Shown here in pieces: positions 7,826 through 15,675 of a stretch of DNA of 64,000 nucleotides. The position numbers were made by a program, and so were the translations under genes. The DNA is taken from assembly GCA_040755295.1 (NCBI GenBank), contig JBFMBK010000002.1, positions 1 through 64,000 of the forward strand. Reading direction: 5' to 3'. Below the pieces are notes generated by a model. The model saw nothing but the letters and a program-made list of their open reading frames with translations, ran no database searches and was not told the DNA's origin. This stretch comes from Bacillota bacterium (GTDB lineage: Bacteria > Bacillota > Desulfotomaculia > Desulfotomaculales > Ammonificaceae). How positions within the stretch are numbered: position 1 is the stretch's first letter; the number at the start of each line of letters is the position of its first letter.

Positions 7826-9199
7826 ATGAAAAGGAAACTGTTTCGCCTCGGGATGGTAACAATACTGGTTTGGGTTCTAAGCTTGTTTGCAGCCACCGGA
7901 CTCTCCTTGGCTTCAGCAGACGGGGACCTGTCCGAAGAAGGAAAGCAGGTTACAGAAGCGGTTGATTCTTTGGCGCAGGCGACCGGAACCGATGTCGCAT
8001 TAGTCTCGTACACCAGAAAACAACTTTTTGAAGACATCTACAAATACACCTGGATACTCAAGGTGGGCCCCGGTCAGTTTGACAAGATAGGCGTTTACCG
8101 GGTGGTTAAAGAAAAATCACCGGGGGTTCCCATAGCAGCGCCGAAAGCGGTAATGATGAATCACGGCGACGCAAGCAACTTCGACACCTTGTTTTTATGC
8201 AGCACACTGTCAAACAAGGTCCCCAAGGACCAGTCCCTCGGCATCTACCTGGCGAAAAAATATATTGATGTCTGGGGCGTGGACCGCCGGTGGACGTTTG
8301 TACCGGACGGAACTACAGATTTCTCGTTCATGAAAAACTGGAACACCGCTTTGCACGTAAGAGATATCAGAGTCGGCGTTAAACTCGCCAGGCTGATAAG
8401 GGGTTCGACCGGGAGCGGCGCCGGCAAGCTGCTTATGCTGGGGATCAGCCGGGGCGCGCAGTTTACTTACGCGTACGCCAACGCCGAGACGCAGTTGCCG
8501 GACTCGTCCCGCGACCTCAAGGGCATCATTCCGATGGAAATGGTCTACAAGTTCTCACCCCAAAACCAGGACCTGAAAGACGCCGCGTACCAGAGGTACC
8601 TGGAAGCAAAGGAAAAGTACGATCAGGGAATCTACTACAGCGACGAACCGGCGCAATTAAAGATCATAACCTATTTGGCGGCTACGGCCCCTGACGACCC
8701 GTCACCGGTTATTCCCGGGTTTACGAACAAACAGGCGGCCCTGTTCCTCCTATCGGCGACATACCTTACAACGCCGCTGCCGCCTGTCCCCTACTATCAC
8801 TACCTGGCCGGGAAATTCGACTCCGCCGGAATCCCGACCGACCTGACATACACAACCTTCGGGTATGCTCTTGACCTCGCCGCCGCGACGCCGGGTTACA
8901 TGAGCATCGGCGAAGACATCGACGGGGAGGCGCTATGGTCCGATAAGGTTGCAGTGCCTTACGACGACTATTTGAGTCAGATAAAGATCCCGGCGCTTTA
9001 TATCGGCGCGGCCGGCGGATTCGGCGAGTACGGGGTGCACACCTTATCGCTCCTCGGAAGCACCGACAAGAACTCATACGTGGTCAAGCTGTACCCGTCG
9101 GACCCAAGTCTGGATTACGGGCATGCCGATCCCGTATGGGCTAACAACGCGAAATCCCTCGTCTGGCCAATGATTTACGGCTGGATAGCGATCCATTAG
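7826..9199 (+). CDS. Secreted alpha/beta hydrolase
   Basis: A 457-residue exported protein. The start at 7826 follows AAGGAGG and gives a signal peptide (residues 1-31, cut after LSLASA). An alpha/beta hydrolase fold is suggested by the nucleophile elbow GISRG (Ser208) and a late His433 in DYGHADPVW, as well as NHGDASNF near residue 112 in the position of an oxyanion-hole loop. The substrate is unknown; an esterase or peptidase role is possible. It stands alone, with a plus-strand terminator at 9281. Proteins of this length with a long cap insertion are common in secreted lipase-like families, but I do not recognise this one by name. Confidence 0.7.
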   Translation: MKRKLFRLGMVTILVWVLSLFAATGLSLASADGDLSEEGKQVTEAVDSLAQATGTDVALVSYTRKQLFEDIYKYTWILKVGPGQFDKIGVYRVVKEKSPGVPIAAPKAVMMNHGDASNFDTLFLCSTLSNKVPKDQSLGIYLAKKYIDVWGVDRRWTFVPDGTTDFSFMKNWNTALHVRDIRVGVKLARLIRGSTGSGAGKLLMLGISRGAQFTYAYANAETQLPDSSRDLKGIIPMEMVYKFSPQNQDLKDAAYQRYLEAKEKYDQGIYYSDEPAQLKIITYLAATAPDDPSPVIPGFTNKQAALFLLSATYLTTPLPPVPYYHYLAGKFDSAGIPTDLTYTTFGYALDLAAATPGYMSIGEDIDGEALWSDKVAVPYDDYLSQIKIPALYIGAAGGFGEYGVHTLSLLGSTDKNSYVVKLYPSDPSLDYGHADPVWANNAKSLVWPMIYGWIAIH

Positions 9200-9280
9200 A
9201 ATAGCTGTGGTCACATCCTGCAATTCAGGTCGATAAACGGTTGGCGTCTAAAAGCAGTATATACGGACGAGAATATCCTG

Positions 9281-9322
9281 GGGGCTGTCCTGAAAGTCGC
9301 TCGGGACAGCCCCTTTTTCTTT
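9281..9322 (+). terminator. Intrinsic terminator after the secreted hydrolase
   Basis: GGGGCTGTCC pairs with GGACAGCCCC around a 12-13 base loop, followed by TTTTTCTTT, 80 bases after the hydrolase stop codon. Confidence 0.85.
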
Positions 9323-9344
9323 GCGCTAACGTGACATGCCGTTA

Positions 9345-9395
9345 TGATTTGTAATGAATGGCGTCAACCCGAGGGAAAAGCTCGGGGAGTTAAAT
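9345..9395 (-). repeat. Degenerate copy 3 of the promoter cassette
   Basis: The minus strand carries the cassette's upstream block, TTGACG (at 9362-9367) and CCATTC, but the -10 region reads only CATAAC at poor spacing. No minus-strand gene follows before the hydrolase 3' end. It looks like a displaced or decayed copy. Confidence 0.5.
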
Positions 9396-9449
9396 CGCAT
9401 TGGAGTATCGTGTATGCGTGATATTAGGATGATTTATCGCGGTAACGGC

Positions 9450-9761
9450 CTAGCGGGCCGGTTTTTCCTTAAGCAGTTCCCGGTACTCAATTAAAATCTG
9501 CGCTATCTCCGACGCGCGGTCCCGGGACCTATCGCTGATTTTGATACCCATCGATTCGCATTCTATAAATAAGAGATAATCCACAATGTCTTTCCCGTCG
9601 ACGGTGTTTTGAACCAGGTTATAGACGTTAGAAAGATGGGAGTAGTACTCGTCGCGGACCGGCGGGATTTCGGACACCCCAAGGGGGTCCCAGAGATAGT
9701 GCAGTACTTCGTCCACCCTCCGGTAGAGTTCGGTTTCTGCTGGAGAGAGCGTTTGTATCAT
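9450..9761 (-). CDS. Small conserved-looking protein, unknown
   Basis: A 103-residue, mostly helical acidic protein (ELYRRVDEVLHYLWDPLGVS near residues 11-30, a helical middle, basic tail). It has a ribosome binding site (AGAGGTG), no signal peptide and no membrane segment. The composition and the WDPxG segment look like a real folded protein, but I cannot name the family. It lies downstream of the small protein at 9855. Confidence 0.65.
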   Translation of the reverse strand: MIQTLSPAETELYRRVDEVLHYLWDPLGVSEIPPVRDEYYSHLSNVYNLVQNTVDGKDIVDYLLFIECESMGIKISDRSRDRASEIAQILIEYRELLKEKPAR

Positions 9762-9854
9762 CGCTTTTTCACCTCTGGAATAGGGACTTTCTTACTAATC
9801 AGCTTATTATGGAAATCGCCCTGATGTCCTTTTATTATAAATACATCCGGATGG

Positions 9855-10088
9855 TCAGATATTCGGCTGTTTTTCTTTGGCCCAGTATGTTTGTTTATGT
9901 CCTCTTCTTTCATAGTCCTTCACAAGTTTCAGAGCATCCGCCTCGGTCAGCCCGCTCTCAATCAGGAAAACGTTGCCGTTATCGTCTTTCCGCCAAACCG
10001 ACCATACCGGTTCATTCTTCCCTTTATCCCCTCCGACAGACGGCCTAGAATTCTTTTTCTTTTTCGATTTGTTTCGCTCAGGTTTCAT
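9855..10088 (-). CDS. Small basic-N-terminus protein, paralogue of the gene at 4032
   Basis: A 77-residue product starting at ATG 10088, whose ATGA overlaps the dgkA-like stop, so the two are translationally coupled. The N-terminus is a Lys/Arg-rich tail (KPERNKSKKKKN). The core is WSVWRKDDNGNVFLIESGL plus a helix, then KQTYWA. The short core shared with the gene at 4032 looks like a compact beta-hairpin/helix domain. Coupling to a membrane kinase may mean joint expression only. Function unknown. Confidence 0.7.
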   Translation of the reverse strand: MKPERNKSKKKKNSRPSVGGDKGKNEPVWSVWRKDDNGNVFLIESGLTEADALKLVKDYERRGHKQTYWAKEKQPNI

Positions 10089-10465
10089 CTTACCAATCCA
10101 ATTATATGCGGCCCAAAGATAATGCACCCGATAGCCACCGAGCCGATCACGGCAATCAGCACGGCCCCGGCGGCCACATCCTTGGCTTTTCCGATCAGCG
10201 GGTGAAACGTCGGGTTTGTCGCATCGGCAAGGAATTCAAAGGCTGTATTCAAGGCTTCGGCGGTCCATACGGCCATGATCGCAAGGATGACCCAGTTCCA
10301 TTCTTCTCTTGTGATATTAAAGAAGATGCCCGCCGTTACCACAACCGCCGTGGCAAGGGCATGAAGCCACGCGTTTTGCTGGGTCCGGACCATCGTCCAT
10401 ATCCCGCGCAATGCGTATCTGACACTTCTCATCCTGGCGGTGAACTCAAACGGCTTGTTTTTCAT
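10085..10465 (-). CDS. dgkA: Diacylglycerol/undecaprenol kinase family protein
   Basis: A 126-residue integral membrane protein with three predicted helices and the DgkA motif EALNTAFEFLADATNP near residues 70-85, followed by a GKAKDVAAGAVL segment that fits the family's KDxxAgAVl. In Gram-positive bacteria this family phosphorylates undecaprenol or diacylglycerol at the membrane. The length is normal for the family. The stop overlaps the start of the small protein at 9855, and a zinc-ribbon membrane protein is 36 bases upstream. Whether it acts on undecaprenol cannot be told here. Confidence 0.88.
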   Translation of the reverse strand: MKNKPFEFTARMRSVRYALRGIWTMVRTQQNAWLHALATAVVVTAGIFFNITREEWNWVILAIMAVWTAEALNTAFEFLADATNPTFHPLIGKAKDVAAGAVLIAVIGSVAIGCIIFGPHIIGLVR

Positions 10466-10501
10466 GTATTTGATCCAACGTTCCTTTTGATGCTCTAAAC
10501 A

Positions 10502-10798
10502 TCAACGCTCCGGGTGTTCCGGCGGTTTTCCGTACCCGCAGTTTATACACCGGGGAGAATACGCGCTTCCCGACATCTTCTTCTTACATACAGGGCATTT
10601 CTTGTGCCACATATGGATTAAAACATAGCCCGCAATTATAAAAACAAAAAGAATATAATCAAACGTCGAAAAAGGGCGCCTGCTTAACGGGTGAAGCCCC
10701 ATCTGCCGGGACTCAATCCCGGTTAATACATACCAGAATAGAGCTAAAAAGATTATAGCCGTCCAATAAACTATTTTTCTTTTTTTATAATCCATCAT
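10502..10798 (-). CDS. Two-helix membrane protein with C-terminal zinc ribbon
   Basis: A 98-residue protein with two membrane helices (about residues 10-27 and 46-63) and a C-terminal CPVC...CINC zinc ribbon. The zinc ribbon is probably cytoplasmic. It is directly upstream of dgkA. The ribosome binding site is poor. This is a generic architecture and no function can be assigned. Confidence 0.65.
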   Translation of the reverse strand: MMDYKKRKIVYWTAIIFLALFWYVLTGIESRQMGLHPLSRRPFSTFDYILFVFIIAGYVLIHMWHKKCPVCKKKMSGSAYSPRCINCGYGKPPEHPER

Positions 10799-10901
10799 AA
10801 AGAATTAAATATCATTCTGTCTTCTCCCATGGCGTCTTTGTGATCTCTAATCTTTCTCGGCATATTTTCCCTTCCCTGGCTCCAGCGGTAGTTTAACGTA
10901 A

Positions 10902-11315
10902 CTATACCACGAAAACCGAGGCGTGCAGTACAACGGCCGGCTGGTTCCTATCGGCCTGAGTGGACTGGTGATAATCATAATCCGTGCTCACCCGCACGGA
11001 TTCTTTCTCAACAACGTAATCATAATAACGGCGGTTGTCGGGTGTTCTTTCCAGACCATACAAGTTCCAGGACCATCTGACGCGGACGGCCTTCTCGATG
11101 AGGAAGTCGCGGCCTTTAATCAGCGGCGGCGAGGGATTCCACACCTGCAATTCTTCCCCGTCGCTAAAGTGGATTGCAAGGACGTCATTCTCCCATTTGA
11201 CTTCAGCCGCGCGGTGAACGTTGTCATACGGCCTCCCAAACCACTGGCCGTAGATCTGCAACGACCCGGTGATTCTCTCCAAATTAGTCCTTACGAACGT
11301 TTCAGGCGTCATCAT
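10902..11315 (-). CDS. Unknown soluble protein
   Basis: A 137-residue protein. The ATG at 11315 is preferred because AAAGG lies about 10 bases upstream; the frame is open a little further to a TTG. It is rich in aromatic residues, with beta-strand-like stretches (VHRAAEVKWENDVLAIHFSDG). No signal peptide or helices in the membrane. It is driven by a clear promoter at 11363-11391. Family not recognised. Confidence 0.6.
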   Translation of the reverse strand: MMTPETFVRTNLERITGSLQIYGQWFGRPYDNVHRAAEVKWENDVLAIHFSDGEELQVWNPSPPLIKGRDFLIEKAVRVRWSWNLYGLERTPDNRRYYDYVVEKESVRVSTDYDYHQSTQADRNQPAVVLHASVFVV

Positions 11316-11362
11316 AATCACGGTACCTTTCAACAAAGAAGCATGCCCTTGCTTGTCCTGTT

Positions 11363-11391
11363 ATATTATCCTTGGCAGGGAATGGTGTCAA
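11363..11391 (-). promoter_or_regulatory. Sigma-A promoter, repeated cassette copy 4
   Basis: On the minus strand TTGACA, 17 bases, TAATAT, about 50 bases before the gene ending at 10902. CCATTC follows the -35 box as in the other copies, while the upstream block is less well kept. Confidence 0.7.
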
Positions 11392-11530
11392 GCCGGAGGG
11401 AATGGCCTGCGCAAGTAAGATTATACCTGAAAACGACTTTAATAATCTGCTCCTGCCGGAGAAGCTCATCTTTGCTTATCCAACCGGGAAGGATATTAGC
11501 AGACTACTTCAGCGAAAGAGGTTGGATCGA

Positions 11531-11728
11531 ATGGACTTTGACAGAGCCCAACAAATTGTTGAGTCCAAAGGCATTATCAACGTTCTGTTTAACGGGTCGC
11601 CCGTTTGGATAGAAAGCCTGGACGCCGCGAACAACGAGGCGACGGTAAGCCCGCTCGACGGCTCGCGGAGTCACGTGCAGGTGCCTTTGGTCAAGCTTGT
11701 GGAGTCCCCTTCCCCCCTGCAAATGTAA
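11531..11728 (+). CDS. sspH: H-type small acid-soluble spore protein
   Basis: A 65-residue protein starting MDFDRAQQIVESKG and continuing VLFNGSPVWIESLD, which is the SspH family pattern almost word for word. SspH proteins are made in the forespore, probably under SigG, and are minor components of the spore core. The ATG at 11531 with GAGG nine bases upstream is chosen because it matches the family start; the frame extends upstream without family similarity. The gene supports a spore-forming host. It stands alone on the plus strand. Confidence 0.9.
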   Translation: MDFDRAQQIVESKGIINVLFNGSPVWIESLDAANNEATVSPLDGSRSHVQVPLVKLVESPSPLQM

Positions 11729-11864
11729 AAAATACACTCTCTGGTGACAGAAAAAAACCTCGTAGCGCTAAGCTGCAAGGCTTAATTGAGTAACGGTGAG
11801 GTATATTTAAAAAATCTGATTCGGGCTGTCGGGCGACACCCGCCGGAGTATCGCTTTAATCCCG

Positions 11865-12251
11865 TTAATTCTTCAATAGAGGATAAGACCCGTCTTCGTC
11901 GTGTTTCTCCCCGCCCGTGCATGGCGGATTAAACACACAAACCAGACGAAGATCGGTTTGTGCGCGCAGATAATGTTTTTCGTGTCCGTTCAGCGCGTAA
12001 AGGGTACCCGGTGTAATCGGGTAGACGCGCCCGTCAGAAATAACCTCCACCTCCCCCCGGCCCGAAATACAGTATACCGCTTCCAGATGGTTCTTGTACC
12101 ATATCATCGTTTCAGTGCCGGTGCGGATTATGGTGTCGTGAAAAGAGAACCCCATCCCGTCCTGTTTTAAAAGAATCCGGCGGCTTCTCCAGTTTTCAGC
12201 GATAACGTCATTCTCCGTGCCGGTGATCTCTTCCAAATGCTTGACAATCAT
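11865..12251 (-). CDS. ectC: L-ectoine synthase
   Basis: A 128-residue single-domain cupin that closes N-gamma-acetyl-diaminobutyrate to ectoine, the last step of ectoine synthesis in the cytoplasm. It starts MIVKHLEEITGTENDV, the family start, behind AGAGGAGG. Family features include the ENWRSRRILL segment and the cupin motif WYKNHLEAVYCISGRGEVEV. It is third in an ectABC operon, 33 bases after ectB. No hydroxylase gene (ectD) follows, so ectoine rather than hydroxyectoine is the expected product. Confidence 0.95.
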   Translation of the reverse strand: MIVKHLEEITGTENDVIAENWRSRRILLKQDGMGFSFHDTIIRTGTETMIWYKNHLEAVYCISGRGEVEVISDGRVYPITPGTLYALNGHEKHYLRAQTDLRLVCVFNPPCTGGEKHDEDGSYPLLKN

Positions 12252-12284
12252 GCCGATCCTCCTCTTGTTCGTTTCCATCTGGGC

Positions 12285-13589
12285 TTACGCCCGGACTTCT
12301 TCGCTCTGAGCCGCGGAATCCTTGTACGTATTGCCCACATCCACCCGTGTAAGTTCCCGGATGCTGTGTTCAATGATATTAAACCCATCTTCCAGTCCTG
12401 TTTCATCAATGATAAGGGGAGGCATAAGCTTCATGACTTCACTGTCCGGACCCGAAGTCTCCATAATCAGGTTGCGCTTAAAAGAAGCGGCGCAGATTTC
12501 ATCCGCAAGACCGGGAACACCGCATGCGATCCCCTGCATCAGGCCTCTGCCGCGAACCTCCCCCTGGATTTCGGGATGGTCCTTCACGATTTCCTCAAGG
12601 AACCGCCGGATTTTCGTTCCCTTTCCCAGTATATCCTGGCTGAAGGAATCATTCTCCCAGAATTTCAACGCCTCCGTCGCGGTAATAAAAGCAAGGTTGT
12701 TGCCGCGGAAGGTGCCGTTATGTTCGCCGGGATCCCATATGTCGATTTCCGGTTTTATGAGGTTGATCGATAGGGGAAGCCCGAAACCGCTTAGCGACTT
12801 TGAGAGGCAGATTATATCCGGCATGATACCGGCAGGCTCAAAACTGAAAAAGGTACCGGTGCGCCCGCAACCGGCCTGTATATCGTCAACGATCAGCAGG
12901 ATGTTCCTGTCGCGGCAGATCCGCTCAATTCTCCTGAGCCACTCGGAACCGGCCGTATTAAGGCCTCCCTCTCCCTGCACGGTCTCCAAAATTATCGCGG
13001 CGGGAAGAGAGACTCCGCTGCCGTTGTTTTCTAAGAAATTTTCGATGTAACCCGCCGTGTCTACATCCGGACCGAAGTAATTATCGAACGGCATAAACAC
13101 GCTGTCATGCAGGGGCAGCCCCGCGCCCCGCCGCTTGAACGAATTCCCGGTAACCGCCAGAGAACCGAGCGTCATGCCGTGGAAGGCGTTGGTGAAGCTG
13201 AAAACCAATTCCCTGCCGGTGAATTTGCGCGCCAGTTTAAGAGCGCTTTCCACGGCGTTGGTGCCCGTCGGGCCCGGAAACATGAGTTTATAACTCATTT
13301 TACGCGGTTCGAGAATTACTTCATTGAAACGTTTGATAAGCCTTTCCTTCGCTTTGGTTGCCATGTCAAGACCGTGAACAATACCGTCATTCGCTATATA
13401 CTCCAGGACTTTTTCCTTCATCCGGGGGTTATTGTGTCCGTAATTCAGCGCCCCGGCGCCGGCAAAGAAATCGATATACTCCCGTCCTTCCACGTCCCAA
13501 AGCTTGTAACCCATGGCTTTGTTAAAAACGGTGGGAAAGCTTCTACAGTAACTTCGAACTTGAGATTCCAGTTGCTCGAATATCTTCAT
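12285..13589 (-). CDS. ectB: Diaminobutyrate--2-oxoglutarate transaminase
   Basis: A 434-residue class III PLP aminotransferase that makes L-2,4-diaminobutyrate from aspartate semialdehyde using glutamate. It has [11 protein letters not shown] with the PLP-contacting Asp, and the Schiff-base Lys in [10 protein letters not shown]. The N-terminus ([19 protein letters not shown]) is typical for EctB. Its ATG overlaps the ectA stop (ATGA), so translation is coupled; GAGAGG precedes it. The open frame continues upstream inside ectA but that part has no EctB similarity. Length is normal. Confidence 0.95.
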   Translation of the reverse strand: MKIFEQLESQVRSYCRSFPTVFNKAMGYKLWDVEGREYIDFFAGAGALNYGHNNPRMKEKVLEYIANDGIVHGLDMATKAKERLIKRFNEVILEPRKMSYKLMFPGPTGTNAVESALKLARKFTGRELVFSFTNAFHGMTLGSLAVTGNSFKRRGAGLPLHDSVFMPFDNYFGPDVDTAGYIENFLENNGSGVSLPAAIILETVQGEGGLNTAGSEWLRRIERICRDRNILLIVDDIQAGCGRTGTFFSFEPAGIMPDIICLSKSLSGFGLPLSINLIKPEIDIWDPGEHNGTFRGNNLAFITATEALKFWENDSFSQDILGKGTKIRRFLEEIVKDHPEIQGEVRGRGLMQGIACGVPGLADEICAASFKRNLIMETSGPDSEVMKLMPPLIIDETGLEDGFNIIEHSIRELTRVDVGNTYKDSAAQSEEVRA

Positions 13590-14203
13590 CGAATCGCCTC
13601 TCTTTCGTATATTGATGCACTTGTAATGGGGCCGATGCGGTACATTAGCTCTGCTTCGTGGTTGCTCCCGGGGAATAGGTCGGCGGGAAAGCACTCTTCC
13701 ACCTCGCAACGCGCGCCGACGTTACGGGCCAGCTTACGGAACAATGACTGGGAGGGTATGTTCGACGGGGTGATGGTGGTTACAAGGAAACGAACGCCCG
13801 CACATTCCTTCCTTTTCAGCAGAACCTGCAGCATGGTGCTTCCCATGCCCTTCCGGTGTTGAGACGGGGCAACCCCCACCTGCCAGACAAATATCTCATC
13901 AGGACGGCCCGGCGGCTTAAAGGCGGATAAAAACCCAATTATCTCATTATCATGCTCCGCCGCAACACATGTGCCTGAGAAATACTTGCACAGCATCATG
14001 TAGCTGTAGGCAGAGTTTAAATCAAGTACGCCCGTGCTCCTCACCAGTTGCCAAATTCCCGGTCCGTCTTCCTCCCGGGGCTGGCGGAACCGGATTTGTC
14101 CCGAGAGAACCGACAGCCTCTGCTCCCCGCGTGAAGGACCGCTTTTGCCGCTGTAATTCCGATCGTGTATAGGGTCCGTTTGGCTGGTCTGTTCTTCAAT
14201 CAT
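13586..14203 (-). CDS. ectA: Diaminobutyrate acetyltransferase
   Basis: A 205-residue GNAT-fold enzyme that acetylates diaminobutyrate with acetyl-CoA. After an N-terminal tail of about 40 residues come [11 protein letters not shown] and the acetyl-CoA loop [17 protein letters not shown], then [18 protein letters not shown], all EctA-like. The ATG at 14203 is preferred because AAAGGAG lies upstream. It is the first gene of the operon and follows a terminator (14309) and a ydaO-type riboswitch (14374), so expression is probably set by c-di-AMP. Confidence 0.93.
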   Translation of the reverse strand: MIEEQTSQTDPIHDRNYSGKSGPSRGEQRLSVLSGQIRFRQPREEDGPGIWQLVRSTGVLDLNSAYSYMMLCKYFSGTCVAAEHDNEIIGFLSAFKPPGRPDEIFVWQVGVAPSQHRKGMGSTMLQVLLKRKECAGVRFLVTTITPSNIPSQSLFRKLARNVGARCEVEECFPADLFPGSNHEAELMYRIGPITSASIYEREAIR

Positions 14204-14301
14204 AAAAAACACTCCTTTCTGGACTTACTCGGCCGATCAGCGTCTGTCGTAAAAACAAACCATAACCGCTCCAAAATGTTCCGCCGCCTTTTGTTCACCA
14301 A

Positions 14302-14331
14302 ATAGAAACGCTCCGGAGTCTCTCCGGAGCG
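14302..14331 (-). terminator. Riboswitch-linked intrinsic terminator before ectA
   Basis: The minus strand forms a perfect hairpin (CGCTCCGGAG, three-base loop, CTCCGGAGCG) followed by TTTCTATT, between the riboswitch and ectA. It is well placed to be the expression platform. Confidence 0.9.
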
Positions 14332-14373
14332 CCACAAAGCAACATATGCCCTACTTATTCGTAAAGCCGCCTT

Positions 14374-14567
14374 CCTACGCTTACGAGGTTAGCTGTCGGG
14401 TTCGGGTTGAAAGTTAACCCTACCTGGCACTCAGTTATCTACCGTCTTGCCTACGCTCCGTCACCCGGTGTGGTTGTCTGAATATCGCAAACACCTGGTG
14501 TCTGAGTGCCGGACTCACCCCAAAAAAATTGGTTCCCCCGCTTTTCTCCGAAGAAAACTCAGCGTCC
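14374..14567 (-). ncRNA. Cyclic di-AMP (ydaO-type) riboswitch for ectABC
   Basis: On the minus strand the 5' part has GGGGGAACC, a T-rich loop and GGGGTGAGTCC, and the 3' part ends AACCCGACAGCTAACCTCG followed by TAAGCGT. These are the hallmark conserved blocks of the ydaO/yuaA class. The ends pair as P1 (GACGCT with AGCGTAG). The class is an OFF switch: bound c-di-AMP favours the terminator, here at 14309-14331. It would repress ectoine synthesis when c-di-AMP is high and release it under hyperosmotic stress. The assignment is by eye from conserved blocks. Confidence 0.88.
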
Positions 14568-14762
14568 TATTCAGTTTAGGTAATTGTAACAGCGAATCCG
14601 GGAATTGTCAAGGCAGGCATATCCAGGCCGTTTTCTTGATTTCCTCCGCATTGCGCCCGAATGGTCCATTTTCCTTGCAAGCATGTAATTAAAATATACA
14701 TTAATTTACCACCGGATCAACCGCATTCAAGTGCGACTTATCGCCAATAACCGACCCCAGGA

Positions 14763-15482
14763 TCATGCCCCGGGCACAAGTATATGTTTGCGTCCGAGAT
14801 ATGAGCCCGTGGAAGCGTCTATGTAATGGTTGTATCCTCCCTTTCCGTTAACCACCCAGAACAGGTTGCAGCCTTCGGGTATGAAGTCCGGGGTGTTATA
14901 AGTCGAGAAGTCTTTGTTCAGCGCCTCCAGTCCCCTCACCTGTAGCTTCAGTGAGGTAACCCCGCCGGCCCCGTTCTCCGCGGCGATTTCCACGGCCTGC
15001 GGGCTGTCAACCTTCCAGTCGCCGCTCCAGTCGGACACCGGCAGCGTCACGTTCCGGTACAGCGGTTTCCCCGGATTGGTAAGACCTTTCTTGACGGCGG
15101 CCCCTTCGAAGGTGCGGTAGTTTACCCCGCAGACTTCTTTTGCGCCCGGCGAGTAGAAATTGGCGTGCCAGTACGACGCTTCCCCCTCGGCTATCGGGGT
15201 GGAACTGTACGTCTTATTCGTATCGAACTCTATCAGCACCGCGTCTGCGCCCGCCACCTGTTTACCGTAGGGTCCTATTTTTGCCCAGGCATCCCTTGCC
15301 GTCAAATCATCCGAGGCATTTTCCTCGGGCTTTGCTGCCGCGTCCGGCGGTTTCGACTGCTCCGTGCCGGTCGTCCCGGTCTCGGCTGGAGGATTCCCGG
15401 TTTTGGAACCCCCGCAGCCCGCAAGGCACAGGGTGAGTAGAAACACCGTCAGGATAACCGGCATCGATCGCCTTAAGCGCAT
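14763..15482 (-). CDS. Putative lipoprotein, unknown
   Basis: A 239-residue protein with a lipoprotein signal: basic MRLRR, hydrophobic core, lipobox LAGC with Cys22. A low-complexity Gly/Thr/Pro/Lys linker to about residue 60 leads to a folded domain of about 180 residues containing one cysteine (EVCGVNYRTFEG). A good promoter lies upstream (15520-15548). It is convergent with nothing and sits between the ect operon and an FN3 surface protein, so a role at the envelope is likely. I recognise no domain. Confidence 0.75.
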   Translation of the reverse strand: MRLRRSMPVILTVFLLTLCLAGCGGSKTGNPPAETGTTGTEQSKPPDAAAKPEENASDDLTARDAWAKIGPYGKQVAGADAVLIEFDTNKTYSSTPIAEGEASYWHANFYSPGAKEVCGVNYRTFEGAAVKKGLTNPGKPLYRNVTLPVSDWSGDWKVDSPQAVEIAAENGAGGVTSLKLQVRGLEALNKDFSTYNTPDFIPEGCNLFWVVNGKGGYNHYIDASTGSYLGRKHILVPGA

Positions 15483-15519
15483 GAGTCTTGTCTCCTTTCC
15501 TTAACCCGTATTACCCATT

Positions 15520-15548
15520 TTTATAAATGTTAGCATGGATTTTCTCAA
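15520..15548 (-). promoter_or_regulatory. Sigma-A promoter for the lipoprotein gene
   Basis: TTGAGA (15543-15548), 17 bases, TATAAA (15520-15525) on the minus strand, about 40 bases before the ATG. Confidence 0.65.
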
Positions 15549-15675
15549 TACAACAGCCGTTAATTAACCGGTACAATAGAAATTAAATCAAACGGGCCCC
15601 GGTGCTGGATTCCGCCGAGACCCGCGTGATTCGGTACAATTGGTGTGCTATAGACGGTGCAAACAACCCGCCGTT

